From: Methylobacterium sp. J-076
Lineage (GTDB): Bacteria > Pseudomonadota > Alphaproteobacteria > Rhizobiales > Beijerinckiaceae
Length of the DNA: 64,000 nucleotides
Assembly: GCF_022829405.1 (NCBI RefSeq)
Contig: NZ_JAKSXW010000130.1
Location: 172,006 to 236,005 of the forward strand
Direction: 5' to 3'
In this document: positions 25,620-34,374 of the stretch, piece by piece
Layout of the letters: every line of letters begins with the position of its first letter
Numbering within the stretch: position 1 is the stretch's first letter
Notes under the pieces: generated by a model
Database searches by the model: none
The model's input: only the letters and a program-made list of their open reading frames with translations
What the model was told of the DNA's origin: nothing
Program-made: the position numbers and the translations under genes

Positions 25620-27134
25620 ATGCGCCCGGTGATGCAGGCCGTTCTGGCGGTGCTGGTGTCGGCGATGCCCGCCCTGGCGGCCGGGGACGAGCGGCCCCGC
25701 GACGTGTTCGCGCGGATCGACGAGATCGACCGCGCCTCCCTGGTGATGACGGTGGAGACGGGAATCGTCCCGCCGGCCCTGGGCCGGGCCATCGCGAAGG
25801 CCCTCGATCAGGTCGCCGTCGATGCGGCCCAGCCCGGCGCGGCGCGGCCCGACGACTACCTGAAGATCGAGCCGCTGATCACGGCCATCGCCGGCCCCGA
25901 TGCGAGCCGGATGCATGCCGGCCGCAGCCGACAGGACATCATCCCCACCGTCCTGAAGCTGGAGGAGCGGGACCGCCTCCTCGCCCTGGCCGCCGCCCTC
26001 GATGCCGCCCGGGCGAGCCTGCTCGACGTCGCCGCGCGGGAGGCGCGGACGGTGATCCCGGCCTACACCAACGGTGTCCAGGCGCAGCCGACGACGCTCG
26101 GCCACTATCTCCTGGGCTACGCCGCCGCGATGGCCCGCGCCTCCGACCGCCTGCACGAGGTTTGGGCGCGGACCAACCTGTCGCCGCTCGGCGCCGCCGC
26201 GCTCGGCACGTCGAGCTTCCCCGTCGACCGCAGGCGCCTCGCCGCCCTCCTCGGCTTCGATGCGCCCGTGGAGAACAGCTACGATGCGGGCCAGCTCGCC
26301 CCGATGGACCTCGGCCTCGAACTGACCGGGGCCGCCGCCAACCTCGCGACGACGGCGGGCAGCTTCGCGCAGGATCTCTACGCCCAGTACCACCAGACCC
26401 GCCCGTGGATCCTGCTGCGGGAGGGGGCGCTGACCGGCCCGAGCAGCATCATGCCCCAGAAGCGCAACCCCGTGGCGCTCTACAGCCTGCGGATGAGGGC
26501 GAGCGACGTGGTGGGCGGCGCGATGGCCTTCACGGTGATGGCGCACAACGTCGATTCCGGGATGCCGGACTACAAGCGCAACCAGATGATCCCGCCCGCG
26601 CAGACCCTCGCGGCGGCCACCGAGATGTGCAAGCGCTGGAAGGCCGTGCTCGACGGGCTCGTGGTGGACCGAGCCCGCGCCGCCGACGAGGTCGCGGCGG
26701 ATTACTCGACCACGACGGAGCTGGCGGACACGCTCCAGCGCGAGGCCGACGTGCCGTTCCGCCTCGGCCACCACTTCGCCTCCGAGCTCGTCACCTACGG
26801 CCGGAGCCATGACCTGCGCCCGGCCGACCTGCCCTTCGACGAGGTGAAGCGGATCTACGCGGAGGCTGCGGCCGCGCCGGGCCTGCCGCAGGACATGCCG
26901 AAGGCGCTGCCCCTGACCGAGGCGCGCTTCCGCGAAGCCCTCTCGGCCACCGGCATGATCGCGGCGGCCAAGGGCCTCGGCGGGCCTCAGGAGGCGGAAG
27001 TGACGCGGATGCTGGGCGCGGCCCGGGACAAGCTCGCGGACGACCGCGCGTGGCACGCGGCGAAGCGGGAGGGGATCGCCGCCGCCCGCGCCGGCCTTGA
27101 CCGGGCGTTCGCCGCCCTGGCCGCTTCACCTTGA
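25620..27134 (+). CDS. Exported argininosuccinate lyase-like protein (aspartase/fumarase superfamily)
   Basis: 504 residues. A signal peptide is predicted by eye (MRPVMQAVLAVLVSAMPALA, cleavage near residue 20), which is unusual because the lyases of this superfamily are cytoplasmic. Superfamily signatures: MHAGRSRQD (98-106; cf. HTGRSRND), TNGVQAQP (150-157; cf. YTHLQxAQP) and GPSSIMPQKRNP (273-284). The histidine of the second motif, normally in the active site, is Asn151. GGAGG precedes the ATG at 25620 at 5 nt, supporting this start over the ATG at 25608. It follows oxyR by 72 bp on the same strand. It probably cleaves a C-N bond with release of fumarate, but the substrate is unknown and arginine synthesis is unlikely. 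Confidence 0.82.
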   Translation: MRPVMQAVLAVLVSAMPALAAGDERPRDVFARIDEIDRASLVMTVETGIVPPALGRAIAKALDQVAVDAAQPGAARPDDYLKIEPLITAIAGPDASRMHAGRSRQDIIPTVLKLEERDRLLALAAALDAARASLLDVAAREARTVIPAYTNGVQAQPTTLGHYLLGYAAAMARASDRLHEVWARTNLSPLGAAALGTSSFPVDRRRLAALLGFDAPVENSYDAGQLAPMDLGLELTGAAANLATTAGSFAQDLYAQYHQTRPWILLREGALTGPSSIMPQKRNPVALYSLRMRASDVVGGAMAFTVMAHNVDSGMPDYKRNQMIPPAQTLAAATEMCKRWKAVLDGLVVDRARAADEVAADYSTTTELADTLQREADVPFRLGHHFASELVTYGRSHDLRPADLPFDEVKRIYAEAAAAPGLPQDMPKALPLTEARFREALSATGMIAAAKGLGGPQEAEVTRMLGAARDKLADDRAWHAAKREGIAAARAGLDRAFAALAASP

Positions 27135-27226
27135 CGTCGATTGGGCGGTGACAGCGCGGCCTTAGGGGTGTAGCGGGCGGGGCGCCCCGTCACGCCCGGC
27201 GGGACCGTCCTTCCCGATCGATCGCC

Positions 27227-28285
27227 GTGCCCCCGCTCCGCACCATCGGCCTCTGGCTCGCGCTCGTCGCGGCCTCGGCCGCCGTCGCCTTCGGCCTGAC
27301 GGCGGCCCAGTTCCCCGCGGCCCTGCTCCTCGGACCGATGATCGCGGCCATCGCCTTCGGGGTCGGCGGCTCGCACCTCACGGTGCCCCGGCCCGCCTTC
27401 CTCGCCGCCCAGGCGATGATCGGTTGCCTCGTAGCCCATGCCGTCACGGGACAGATCGCCCAGACCCTGTTCGAGGACGGGCCGTTGATCGTCGCGGTGG
27501 TACTGGTGACGGTCGCGGTCTCCGGGCTCGTCGGCTGGATGCTGACGCGCCTGCGGATCCTGCCGGGCACGACAGCCGCCTGGGGGTCCTCCCCCGGCGG
27601 CGCGTCGGCGATGGTCGCCATGGCCGAGGATTTCGGGGCGGACCCGCGTCTCGTGGCCTTCATGCAATACGTCCGGGTGGCGGCGGTCGTCTTTTCCGCC
27701 TCGCTTGCGGCCCGCTTCCTGATGAGCGCGGCGCCCCCTGGCGCCGGAGCCGGCGCGGGCGATGCCTCGGCGGCGAGCTCCGTGGTCGCGACCCTGCTGG
27801 TGGCCGTCGTGGGCGCCGTGGTCGCCCTGAAGCTGCGGGTGCCGGCCGGGGCGCAGATCGGGCCCATGGTGCTGGGCTCCGTGCTGCACGCCACCGGGCT
27901 GGTGCGGATGGCGCTGCCGGTGACGATCCTCGAACTCGCCTATGCGTGCATCGGCTGGTACGTCGGCCTGCGCTTCACCCGCGAGACCCTGCGCCTGACG
28001 GTCACCGCCCTGCCCGGCATCCTGACCGCGACCTTCGCGGTGATCGCCCTGTGCGCGGGATGGGGGTTCCTGCTGACGCTGCTCCTGCCCATCGACCTGC
28101 TCACCGCCATCCTGGCGACGAGCCCCGGCGGCCTGGATTCGGTGGCGATCATCGCCGTGGGCTCGCAGGCGGACGTCTCCTTCGTCCTGGCGGTGCAGAC
28201 CCTCCGGCTGTTCGTGGTGCTCCTGACCGGGCCGCTGCTGGCGAAGTGGATCAGCCGGTCGGTGCCCGGCGGGGCGGCGTCCTAG
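27227..28285 (+). CDS. AbrB family membrane protein (putative transporter/regulator)
   Basis: A 352-residue very hydrophobic protein with about ten transmembrane helices arranged as two similar halves (AbrB duplication, formerly annotated ammonia monooxygenase). Each half contains a re-entrant-like glycine loop, e.g. WGSSPGGASAMVAMAEDFG in the first and TSPGGLDSVAIIAVGSQADVSFV in the second. Function is not established for the family; some members affect antibiotic production or transport. The start is GTG at 27227. It precedes the threonine dehydratase gene by 93 bp. Confidence 0.88.
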   Translation: MPPLRTIGLWLALVAASAAVAFGLTAAQFPAALLLGPMIAAIAFGVGGSHLTVPRPAFLAAQAMIGCLVAHAVTGQIAQTLFEDGPLIVAVVLVTVAVSGLVGWMLTRLRILPGTTAAWGSSPGGASAMVAMAEDFGADPRLVAFMQYVRVAAVVFSASLAARFLMSAAPPGAGAGAGDASAASSVVATLLVAVVGAVVALKLRVPAGAQIGPMVLGSVLHATGLVRMALPVTILELAYACIGWYVGLRFTRETLRLTVTALPGILTATFAVIALCAGWGFLLTLLLPIDLLTAILATSPGGLDSVAIIAVGSQADVSFVLAVQTLRLFVVLLTGPLLAKWISRSVPGGAAS

Positions 28286-28378
28286 ATCCACCCGCCGTCT
28301 TCGCACGGAGCGACGCGATCCGGGGTTGCGCCCTTCGCCCTCGCATCGGGGGGCGGAAGGGTCTATGGCGCGGGGCCC

Positions 28379-29914
28379 ATGCCCGAACCCGCCCCCATGA
28401 CCGATTACATCAAGAAGATCCTCACCGCCCGCGTCTACGACGTGGCGATCGAGAGCCCGCTCGATCCGATGCCGCGCCTGTCGGGCCGGCTGGAACGGCC
28501 GGTCCTGCTGAAGCGCGAGGACCTGCAGCCGGTCTTCTCGTTCAAGCTGCGCGGGGCCTACAACAAGCTGTCCGGCCTGGATGCGGAACAGGTCGCCCGG
28601 GGCGTCGTCTGCGCGTCGGCCGGCAACCATGCCCAGGGCGTCGCCCTGGCGGCGGCCAAGCTCGGTGCCCGGGCGGTGATCGTGATGCCGCGCACCACCC
28701 CTTCGATCAAGGTCGATGCCTGCCGGGCAAGGGGCGCCGAGGTGATCCTGCACGGAGACGCCTTCGATGAGGCCCTGGCCGAGGCCCGCCGCCGGGAGCA
28801 CGCGGACGGCCTGACCTTCCTCCACCCCTTCGACGACCCGGACGTGATCGCCGGCCAGGGGACGATCGGCAAGGAGATCCTGCAGCAGCATACCGGTCCC
28901 ATCGAGGCGATCTTCGTGCCCGTGGGCGGCGGTGGACTGGCCGCGGGAATCGCCACCTTCGTGAAGTACCTGCGCCCGGAGACGAAGGTCATCGGCGTGG
29001 AGCCCGAGGACGCGGCCTGCATGAAGGCGGCGCTGGAGGCCGGCGCCCTGGTCGATCTGCCCTCGGTCGGCCTGTTCGCCGACGGCGTCGCCGTGAAGCG
29101 GGCGGGCGAGGAGACGTTCCGCCTGTGCCGGGAATACCTCGACGGGGTCATCACCGTCGACACCGATGCGATGTGCGCCGCGGTGAAGGACATCTTCGAT
29201 GACACCCGCGCGGTGTCGGAGCCCTCGGGAGCGCTGAGCCTCGCCGGGGCCAAGCTCTACGCCGAGCGGGAGGGGGGGACGGGAACCCTCATCGCCGTCT
29301 CCTCCGGCGCGAACCTCAACTTCGACCGGCTCCGGCACATCGCCGAGCGGGCCGAGATCGGCGAGCAGCGGGAGGTCCTGTTCGGGGTGACGATCCCCGA
29401 GAGGCCCGGCGCCTACCGGGACTTCATCAACGCCCTGGGCCCTCGGGCCATCACCGAGTTCAACTACCGGCAGGCGCCGGGCTCGGCCGCGCAGATCTTC
29501 GTCGGCATCAACCTCGGCGGCGGCAAGCGCGAGAAGCTCGAACTGATCGGTGCCCTGCGCGGGGCCGGCTACGCCGTGGCCGATCTCAGCGACAACGAGA
29601 TGGCCAAGGTCCATGTGCGCTACATGGTCGGCGGCCGCAGCAGCGGCCCGGGGCACGAGCGGCTGTTCCGCTTCCAGTTTCCCGAGCGGCCGGGGGCGCT
29701 GATGAAGTTTCTCGATGCCCTCGGGCCGGGCTTCGACATCACCCTGTTCCACTACCGCAACCACGGTGCCGATTACGGGCGGGTGCTGGCCGGCATCGCC
29801 GTGCCGCCGGGCGAGCGCGCGCGCTTCGACGACGCCATCGAAGCCCTGGGGTACCCGGCCACGGACGAGACCGACAATCCCGCCTATCGGCTGTTCCTCG
29901 ACGGGGGGGCGTAA
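28379..29914 (+). CDS. ilvA: Threonine ammonia-lyase (threonine dehydratase), biosynthetic
   Basis: A 511-residue PLP enzyme that deaminates threonine to 2-oxobutanoate, the first step of isoleucine synthesis. The PLP lysine is Lys56 in FSFKLRGAYNK; the phosphate loop is PVGGGGLAAG, and SAGNHAQG binds substrate. The C-terminal third holds two ACT-like regulatory repeats (VTIPERPGAYRDF and FQFPERPGALMKF), marking the isoleucine-inhibited biosynthetic form rather than the short catabolic one. ATG 28379 is used; ATG 28397 (TDYIKKIL) is also plausible. Confidence 0.95.
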   Translation: MPEPAPMTDYIKKILTARVYDVAIESPLDPMPRLSGRLERPVLLKREDLQPVFSFKLRGAYNKLSGLDAEQVARGVVCASAGNHAQGVALAAAKLGARAVIVMPRTTPSIKVDACRARGAEVILHGDAFDEALAEARRREHADGLTFLHPFDDPDVIAGQGTIGKEILQQHTGPIEAIFVPVGGGGLAAGIATFVKYLRPETKVIGVEPEDAACMKAALEAGALVDLPSVGLFADGVAVKRAGEETFRLCREYLDGVITVDTDAMCAAVKDIFDDTRAVSEPSGALSLAGAKLYAEREGGTGTLIAVSSGANLNFDRLRHIAERAEIGEQREVLFGVTIPERPGAYRDFINALGPRAITEFNYRQAPGSAAQIFVGINLGGGKREKLELIGALRGAGYAVADLSDNEMAKVHVRYMVGGRSSGPGHERLFRFQFPERPGALMKFLDALGPGFDITLFHYRNHGADYGRVLAGIAVPPGERARFDDAIEALGYPATDETDNPAYRLFLDGGA

Positions 29915-29971
29915 GGCGCTCCGGGCCCCGCCGATCCCTCCCCCCGCGGAGGGGTGGGCGGCGCGTTTCGA

Positions 29972-30631
29972 TCACCCGTCGAGGGGCTCGACGGAGATCA
30001 CGTCCGGTGCCTCGCGCAGCGTGCGCTCGATGGTCTGGAGGGCGGCGGGGGGCAAGCGGGAGAACAGGACCGTCGCCACCTCGCGGTCCGGATCCTCGTC
30101 GGGCGCCAGGACGAACTGGCGGATCCGGGAGGCGTAGCCGCCGAGCAGACCGTGGAGGGTATCGACGGAGAGCGCCCCCCGGCGCACCGTCACCCGCAGG
30201 CCGTGGCCGCGCATCCGGTCGCGCCAGCGTTCCTCGAAGGGCTTCACCCCCGCCAGGATGGCGACCACGATGGTCGTGGCCGCCACCGCCGGGACGTAGA
30301 GCCCCGCCCCCACGGCGAGCCCGACCGCCGCCACGGCCCAGAGGCTCGCCGCGGTGGTGAGGCCCTTCACCACTTCACCCTTCAGCAGGATCGTGCCCGC
30401 CCCGAGGAAGCCGATGCCCGAGACCACCTGCGCCGCGATGCGCGAGGGGTCGAGCACCACGTTGTGCGCCCCGAGCGCGTCGGCGAAGCCGAAGGCCGAG
30501 ACGAGCATGATGAGGCACGAGCCGGTGCAGACCAGCATGTGCGTGCGCAGGCCCGCCGCCCAGAGCAGGCGCTCGCGCTCCAGCCCAACGATGCTGCCGC
30601 ACAGGGCGGCGACCGCCAGCCGTGCGATCAT
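29972..30631 (-). CDS. MgtC/SapB family membrane protein
   Basis: A 219-residue protein with about five transmembrane helices (residues 1-125) and a small C-terminal cytoplasmic domain (about 140-215) of ACT-like type. Family markers are GSIVGLERERL near the N-terminus and VSGIGFLGAGTILL. MgtC members inhibit ATP synthase or aid survival in low Mg2+ and in macrophages; the role here is unknown. The ATG at 30631 leaves the first helix short. A CTG at 30649 lies six bases after a strong GGAGG (30656-30660) and would give a normal N-terminus. Confidence 0.9.
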   Translation of the reverse strand: MIARLAVAALCGSIVGLERERLLWAAGLRTHMLVCTGSCLIMLVSAFGFADALGAHNVVLDPSRIAAQVVSGIGFLGAGTILLKGEVVKGLTTAASLWAVAAVGLAVGAGLYVPAVAATTIVVAILAGVKPFEERWRDRMRGHGLRVTVRRGALSVDTLHGLLGGYASRIRQFVLAPDEDPDREVATVLFSRLPPAALQTIERTLREAPDVISVEPLDG

Positions 30632-30685
30632 CTCCCCGTTGCCGATCAGGACCGTCCTCCTTCTCGCCGCTGCGCCATCGTCCGG

Positions 30686-31630
30686 TCAGGCCGGGCCGAG
30701 GGCCGCCTTCTCGACCTCGTAGGCCGCCCGGACCGCCGCGCCGCCATAGGTCCGCTCCAGGCGGCGGATCGTGAAATGCGCCCGTGCCGTCGCCTGGAAG
30801 TGGCTCATGAACACGGTGTTCACCGCCGCGCCGCCCACCGCGCCGAGGATCGGCACCGCCTGGGCGGCGACCTTCTCCGACACGACGATGCCGAACCGCG
30901 CGGCGACCTGGGCTGCGAAGCGCATCAGCGCCGGGCCGGACTGGTCCGCCAGGGCGATGGTGCCGGCATATTTCGCCGCCTCGGCCATGGTCTTGGCCAG
31001 TGCCGCACGGACGGCGAAGTAGCCGCTCTCGGTCAGGGTCGAGCCCGTCTCCGCGGAGGCCGCGAGCTTGCCGCCGCCGAGGGCGAAGACCTGGATGCAG
31101 GCCAGGGCGCCCTCCGGCGTGGCGATATCCTCGCCCTCCTCTCGGGCGATCTCGGCGATGGAGCGAAGCATGAGGGTCGTGGAGACGGGGAGCTCCACGG
31201 CGATCGTCGCGAGGCCGAATGCCCCCCCGAGCGCCCCGGACACCGCGGCCATCGCCCGGTGCCTGCCCTCGCCCGATCCGAAGAGGCGCGAGAACCGCCC
31301 CTCGGCGGCGGCGGCCGGCGGCGCGGGCAGGCCGGCGGCGGTCGCGACGGCCTCTCCCTTGGGCAGCGTCGCGAGGGCGACGCGGATCGCCGTGCGCAGG
31401 GCCGCCTCCGTCCCCTTGGCGACCGCATCCATCACCGGGGTCGGGAGGGAACGGCCGAGCATCTCGATGGGCGTGCCGGCCGCCGCCGAGAGGCGGGCGG
31501 CCAGGCCGGGCCGTTCGAGGGCCTGCACCGCCCGGCGCAGGGCGGCGACATCCGCCTCGCTGAAGGGGGGAGCCGCCGGATCGGCGGCCGGAAGGATCTC
31601 ACCGGAGAGGATCACATCGCCGCTGCTCAT
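30686..31630 (-). CDS. EcsC family protein
   Basis: A 314-residue protein of the EcsC family, known from the Bacillus ecs operon but with no defined biochemical role. It has an Ala-rich helical N-terminal half, a glycine-rich hydrophobic region (about residues 150-185: AMAAVSGALGGAFGLATIAV, then PVSTTLMLRSIAEIAREEG) and the C-terminal block VPILGAVGGAAVNTVFMSHF. It may be membrane-associated. It is between mgtC and ampG on the same strand, 38 bp after the ampG stop. Confidence 0.85.
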   Translation of the reverse strand: MSSGDVILSGEILPAADPAAPPFSEADVAALRRAVQALERPGLAARLSAAAGTPIEMLGRSLPTPVMDAVAKGTEAALRTAIRVALATLPKGEAVATAAGLPAPPAAAAEGRFSRLFGSGEGRHRAMAAVSGALGGAFGLATIAVELPVSTTLMLRSIAEIAREEGEDIATPEGALACIQVFALGGGKLAASAETGSTLTESGYFAVRAALAKTMAEAAKYAGTIALADQSGPALMRFAAQVAARFGIVVSEKVAAQAVPILGAVGGAAVNTVFMSHFQATARAHFTIRRLERTYGGAAVRAAYEVEKAALGPA

Positions 31631-31668
31631 CACACCACCGCTCCAGCCCACGCCCTTCGTACAGGACC

Positions 31669-33105
31669 CTACGCCGTTTCGGGTTCCCCCGCCGACGCCC
31701 TTGCGGGGGAAGGAAGCGGGGAGACGCTCGGGGAGTTCCCGTCCCCGCCCCCCTCTTTCGGGGCCGCCTCCGCGCCTGTCCGTCGTCCGACCGCAATGCA
31801 CAACGCGAGGACCGGCAATCCGATCAACGAGGTGAAGACGAAGAAGGCGGGGTAGCCCACCGAGGCGACGATGAACCCCGCCGAGCCGGCGATGAGCTTG
31901 CCGGGCAGGGCATAGAGCGAGGAGAACAGGGCGTACTGCGTCGCCGCGAAGGCCGGGCTCGTCAGGCTCGACATGTAGGCGATGAGCACGATCCCGGCGA
32001 AGGAGCCGCAGAAGTTCTCGACGGAGATGGCGACGGTGAGCCGCCAGATCTCGGGCGCGCCCGCCGAGAGCCACGCGAAGGCCAGGTGCGAGGACGCCGC
32101 CAGGAAGGCGCCGAGCACCAGGGTCGGGAACAGGCCGAGCCGGGCCAGCGCCCAGCCGCCGACGAAGCCCCCGGCGATGCCGACCCACACGCCATAGAGC
32201 TTGGTGACGGTGGCGATCTCCTTCAGGTCGAAGCCCAGGGTCCGGTAGAGGGGGCTCGCCATCACGCCGGAGAGGAAGTCCGGCAGGCGGTAGAGGGCCA
32301 CGAGGAGCAGGATGGCGTAGAGGGCCGGGCCGAAGCGGGAATGCAGCTCGGTCAGCGGTTCGGCGAGGGCGCGGCGGGCCGACCAGAGGCGCGATTGCGG
32401 CACGGCCTCCGCGGCGGCGGCCACCCTGCGGTCGTAGGCGGGGGCGAAGAGGGCCGCCACGAGCCCGACGAGCATGAAGGCGCTCATGCAGAGATACGCC
32501 ACCTTCCACCCGCCCGAGGCGGCGATGAACAGGGCGCCGGCGCCGGCGGTGATGAGGCCGAGGCGGTAGCCGAGGTTCGAGGTGGCGGCGAGGATGCCCT
32601 GCATGTCGCTGCCGGCCGCATCGATGCGCCACCCGTCGATCACCACGTCCTGGCTGGCGGCGCAGAAGGCCACCAGGAAGGCGCCGAGGCCCAACAGGGC
32701 GAGGTCGGTCTTCGGGTCGGCGAAGGCCATCAGGAACAGGCTCGCGGCGGTGGCGACCTGCGCCGCCACCATCCAGGACCGGCGGCGACCGAGCGCCCGC
32801 GACAGCAGCGGCACGTCGAGCCGGTCGATCATCGGCGCCCACAGGAACTTCAGCGAGTAGGGCAGCGCGACGTAGCTGAACAGCCCGATGGTCCTGACAT
32901 CGATATCCGAGAAGGCGAGCCGCAGCGTAAATGTGCCGAGCACCAGCAGAAGCGGCAGCCCCGACGAGAAGCCGAGGGCCAGCATCAGCACGATGCGCTT
33001 ATCCTCCACGATGTCCCGCAGCCGAAAACGACGCGGATGCTTTTGAGCGGCGACGGGCATTCGTGGGAACTCCTCGACCAGCTCGGTCTTATCAGGCAGA
33101 ATCAT
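31669..33105 (-). CDS. ampG: AmpG family muropeptide MFS transporter
   Basis: A 478-residue inner-membrane permease with 12 or more helices. The segment LMLALGFSSGLPLLLVLGTFTLRL and SYVALPYSLKFLWAPMIDR are diagnostic of AmpG, which imports GlcNAc-anhydroMurNAc peptides for wall recycling and supports beta-lactamase induction. About 40 residues precede the first helix; I chose ATG 33105, while an ATG at 33060 (PVAAQKHP) would shorten it. The C-terminal tail is Gly/Ser/Pro-rich. It is divergent from the LOV kinase gene. Confidence 0.9.
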   Translation of the reverse strand: MILPDKTELVEEFPRMPVAAQKHPRRFRLRDIVEDKRIVLMLALGFSSGLPLLLVLGTFTLRLAFSDIDVRTIGLFSYVALPYSLKFLWAPMIDRLDVPLLSRALGRRRSWMVAAQVATAASLFLMAFADPKTDLALLGLGAFLVAFCAASQDVVIDGWRIDAAGSDMQGILAATSNLGYRLGLITAGAGALFIAASGGWKVAYLCMSAFMLVGLVAALFAPAYDRRVAAAAEAVPQSRLWSARRALAEPLTELHSRFGPALYAILLLVALYRLPDFLSGVMASPLYRTLGFDLKEIATVTKLYGVWVGIAGGFVGGWALARLGLFPTLVLGAFLAASSHLAFAWLSAGAPEIWRLTVAISVENFCGSFAGIVLIAYMSSLTSPAFAATQYALFSSLYALPGKLIAGSAGFIVASVGYPAFFVFTSLIGLPVLALCIAVGRRTGAEAAPKEGGGDGNSPSVSPLPSPARASAGEPETA

Positions 33106-33196
33106 GGCGACCTCACGCCGCGCATGTCTTGCCGCGCGGGCCGACCTCCCCTTTATGGTCAACGTCCGCTTAACGGGCCTTTTACTCCGGGGCGCC

Positions 33197-34306
33197 ATGA
33201 CCGGACGACGGGGCAGAATGGATGAGGCGTTGAGTAACGGGTCCGAGGGTGCTCCTGCCGCCATTACCCTGGCGAATGCCTTCGCGACGTCGCCCTCGCC
33301 GATGCTCGTCACGGATGCCCGCGCGCCCGACCATCCCATCGTCTGGGCCAACGCGGCGTTCCTGGCGCATACCGGCTACGGCCTCGACGAAGTCCAGGGG
33401 CGCAACTGCCGGATGCTGCAGGGGCCCGGCACCGACGCCGCCGAGGTGGCCCGCCTCCGGGACGCCGTCACGACCGGCCGGCCCGTCACCAGCGAACTCC
33501 TGAATTACCGCAAGGACGGCACGGCGTTCTGGAACGCCATGACAGTGACCCCCGTCCACGACGAGCGGGGGCTCGCCTTCTTCTTCGCCGCCCAGATGGA
33601 CACGACGCATGTCCACCAGGTCCAGCTGGCAATGCGCAACAGCCGGGACGAGCTGGAGCGGCAGGTGGCCGAACGGACGCGCGACCTGAGCCACGCCCTC
33701 GAACAGAAGACGGCGTTGCTTCACGAGATCGACCACCGGGTGAAGAACAACCTGCAGGTCATCTCGTCGCTGATGCTGCTGAAGGCCCGGCGCACCCCCG
33801 AGGGCGAGGCGCGCGATGCCCTGGAAGGCATGGCCGAGCGGATCGGCGCCCTCTCCATCGCCCACCGGCTGCTGTACTCGGAAGAGGACAGCACGCATTT
33901 CGCGCTCACCGAGTTCGTGGGCGAGCTGCTCTCGGACATCGACACCGGCATGGCCGACGACCGGGTCGGGATCGAGACCCGCGTCGATCCGCTCAAGCTC
34001 CCCGCCTCCATGGCGGCACCGCTGGCGCTGATGATCCACGAACTGGTCTCCAACGCCCTGCGCCACGCGTTCCCCGGCGGCCGGGCGGGCCGCGTGTCGG
34101 TGACCGCTTGGCGGACCGAGACGGGCATGGGCGTCGAGGTCAGGGATACCGGTATCGGCATCGCGCAGTGCCCTCCGAACGAGGCGGGCTTCGGCCGCGG
34201 CCTCGTGGAGATGGTGACGCGGCAGCTGCGCGGCTCCGTCCGCTGGGCCGACACCGCTCCGGGCACCCGGGTGGAGATCGCGATCCCCCTGCGCTCGACT
34301 TCGTAA
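33197..34306 (+). CDS. LOV domain blue-light sensor histidine kinase (HisKA_2 type)
   Basis: 369 residues, soluble. An N-terminal LOV/PAS domain (about residues 25-140) contains GRNCRMLQG with the flavin-adduct Cys71, NYRKDGTAFWN, and the conserved glutamine in FFAAQMDTT, so photochemistry should be intact. A short coiled coil (about 145-172) leads to a HisKA_2 phosphoacceptor region (HRVKNNLQVISSLM, His180) and an HATPase domain (HELVSNALRHAF; GFGRGLVEMV). ATG 33218 is an alternative start. It is followed 68 bp later by a single-domain receiver, recalling the LovK/LovR pair of Caulobacter. Confidence 0.92.
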   Translation: MTGRRGRMDEALSNGSEGAPAAITLANAFATSPSPMLVTDARAPDHPIVWANAAFLAHTGYGLDEVQGRNCRMLQGPGTDAAEVARLRDAVTTGRPVTSELLNYRKDGTAFWNAMTVTPVHDERGLAFFFAAQMDTTHVHQVQLAMRNSRDELERQVAERTRDLSHALEQKTALLHEIDHRVKNNLQVISSLMLLKARRTPEGEARDALEGMAERIGALSIAHRLLYSEEDSTHFALTEFVGELLSDIDTGMADDRVGIETRVDPLKLPASMAAPLALMIHELVSNALRHAFPGGRAGRVSVTAWRTETGMGVEVRDTGIGIAQCPPNEAGFGRGLVEMVTRQLRGSVRWADTAPGTRVEIAIPLRSTS

Positions 34307-34374
34307 ACCTTAGCGATGGAACGCGTGGTCCCTCCGGCCCCTTTCATCTTCCGTGGCCGGCCGAGGAACCCTGG

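Noticed and set aside
23054..26812. A 1252-residue plus-strand open frame
   Set aside because: It is antisense to catalase and out of frame with oxyR and the lyase. High GC leaves long stop-free shadow frames; there is no domain or ribosome-binding site.
26987..29764. A 925-residue minus-strand open frame
   Set aside because: Antisense to the AbrB-type and ilvA genes, with repetitive His/Arg/Gly composition and no recognisable motif.
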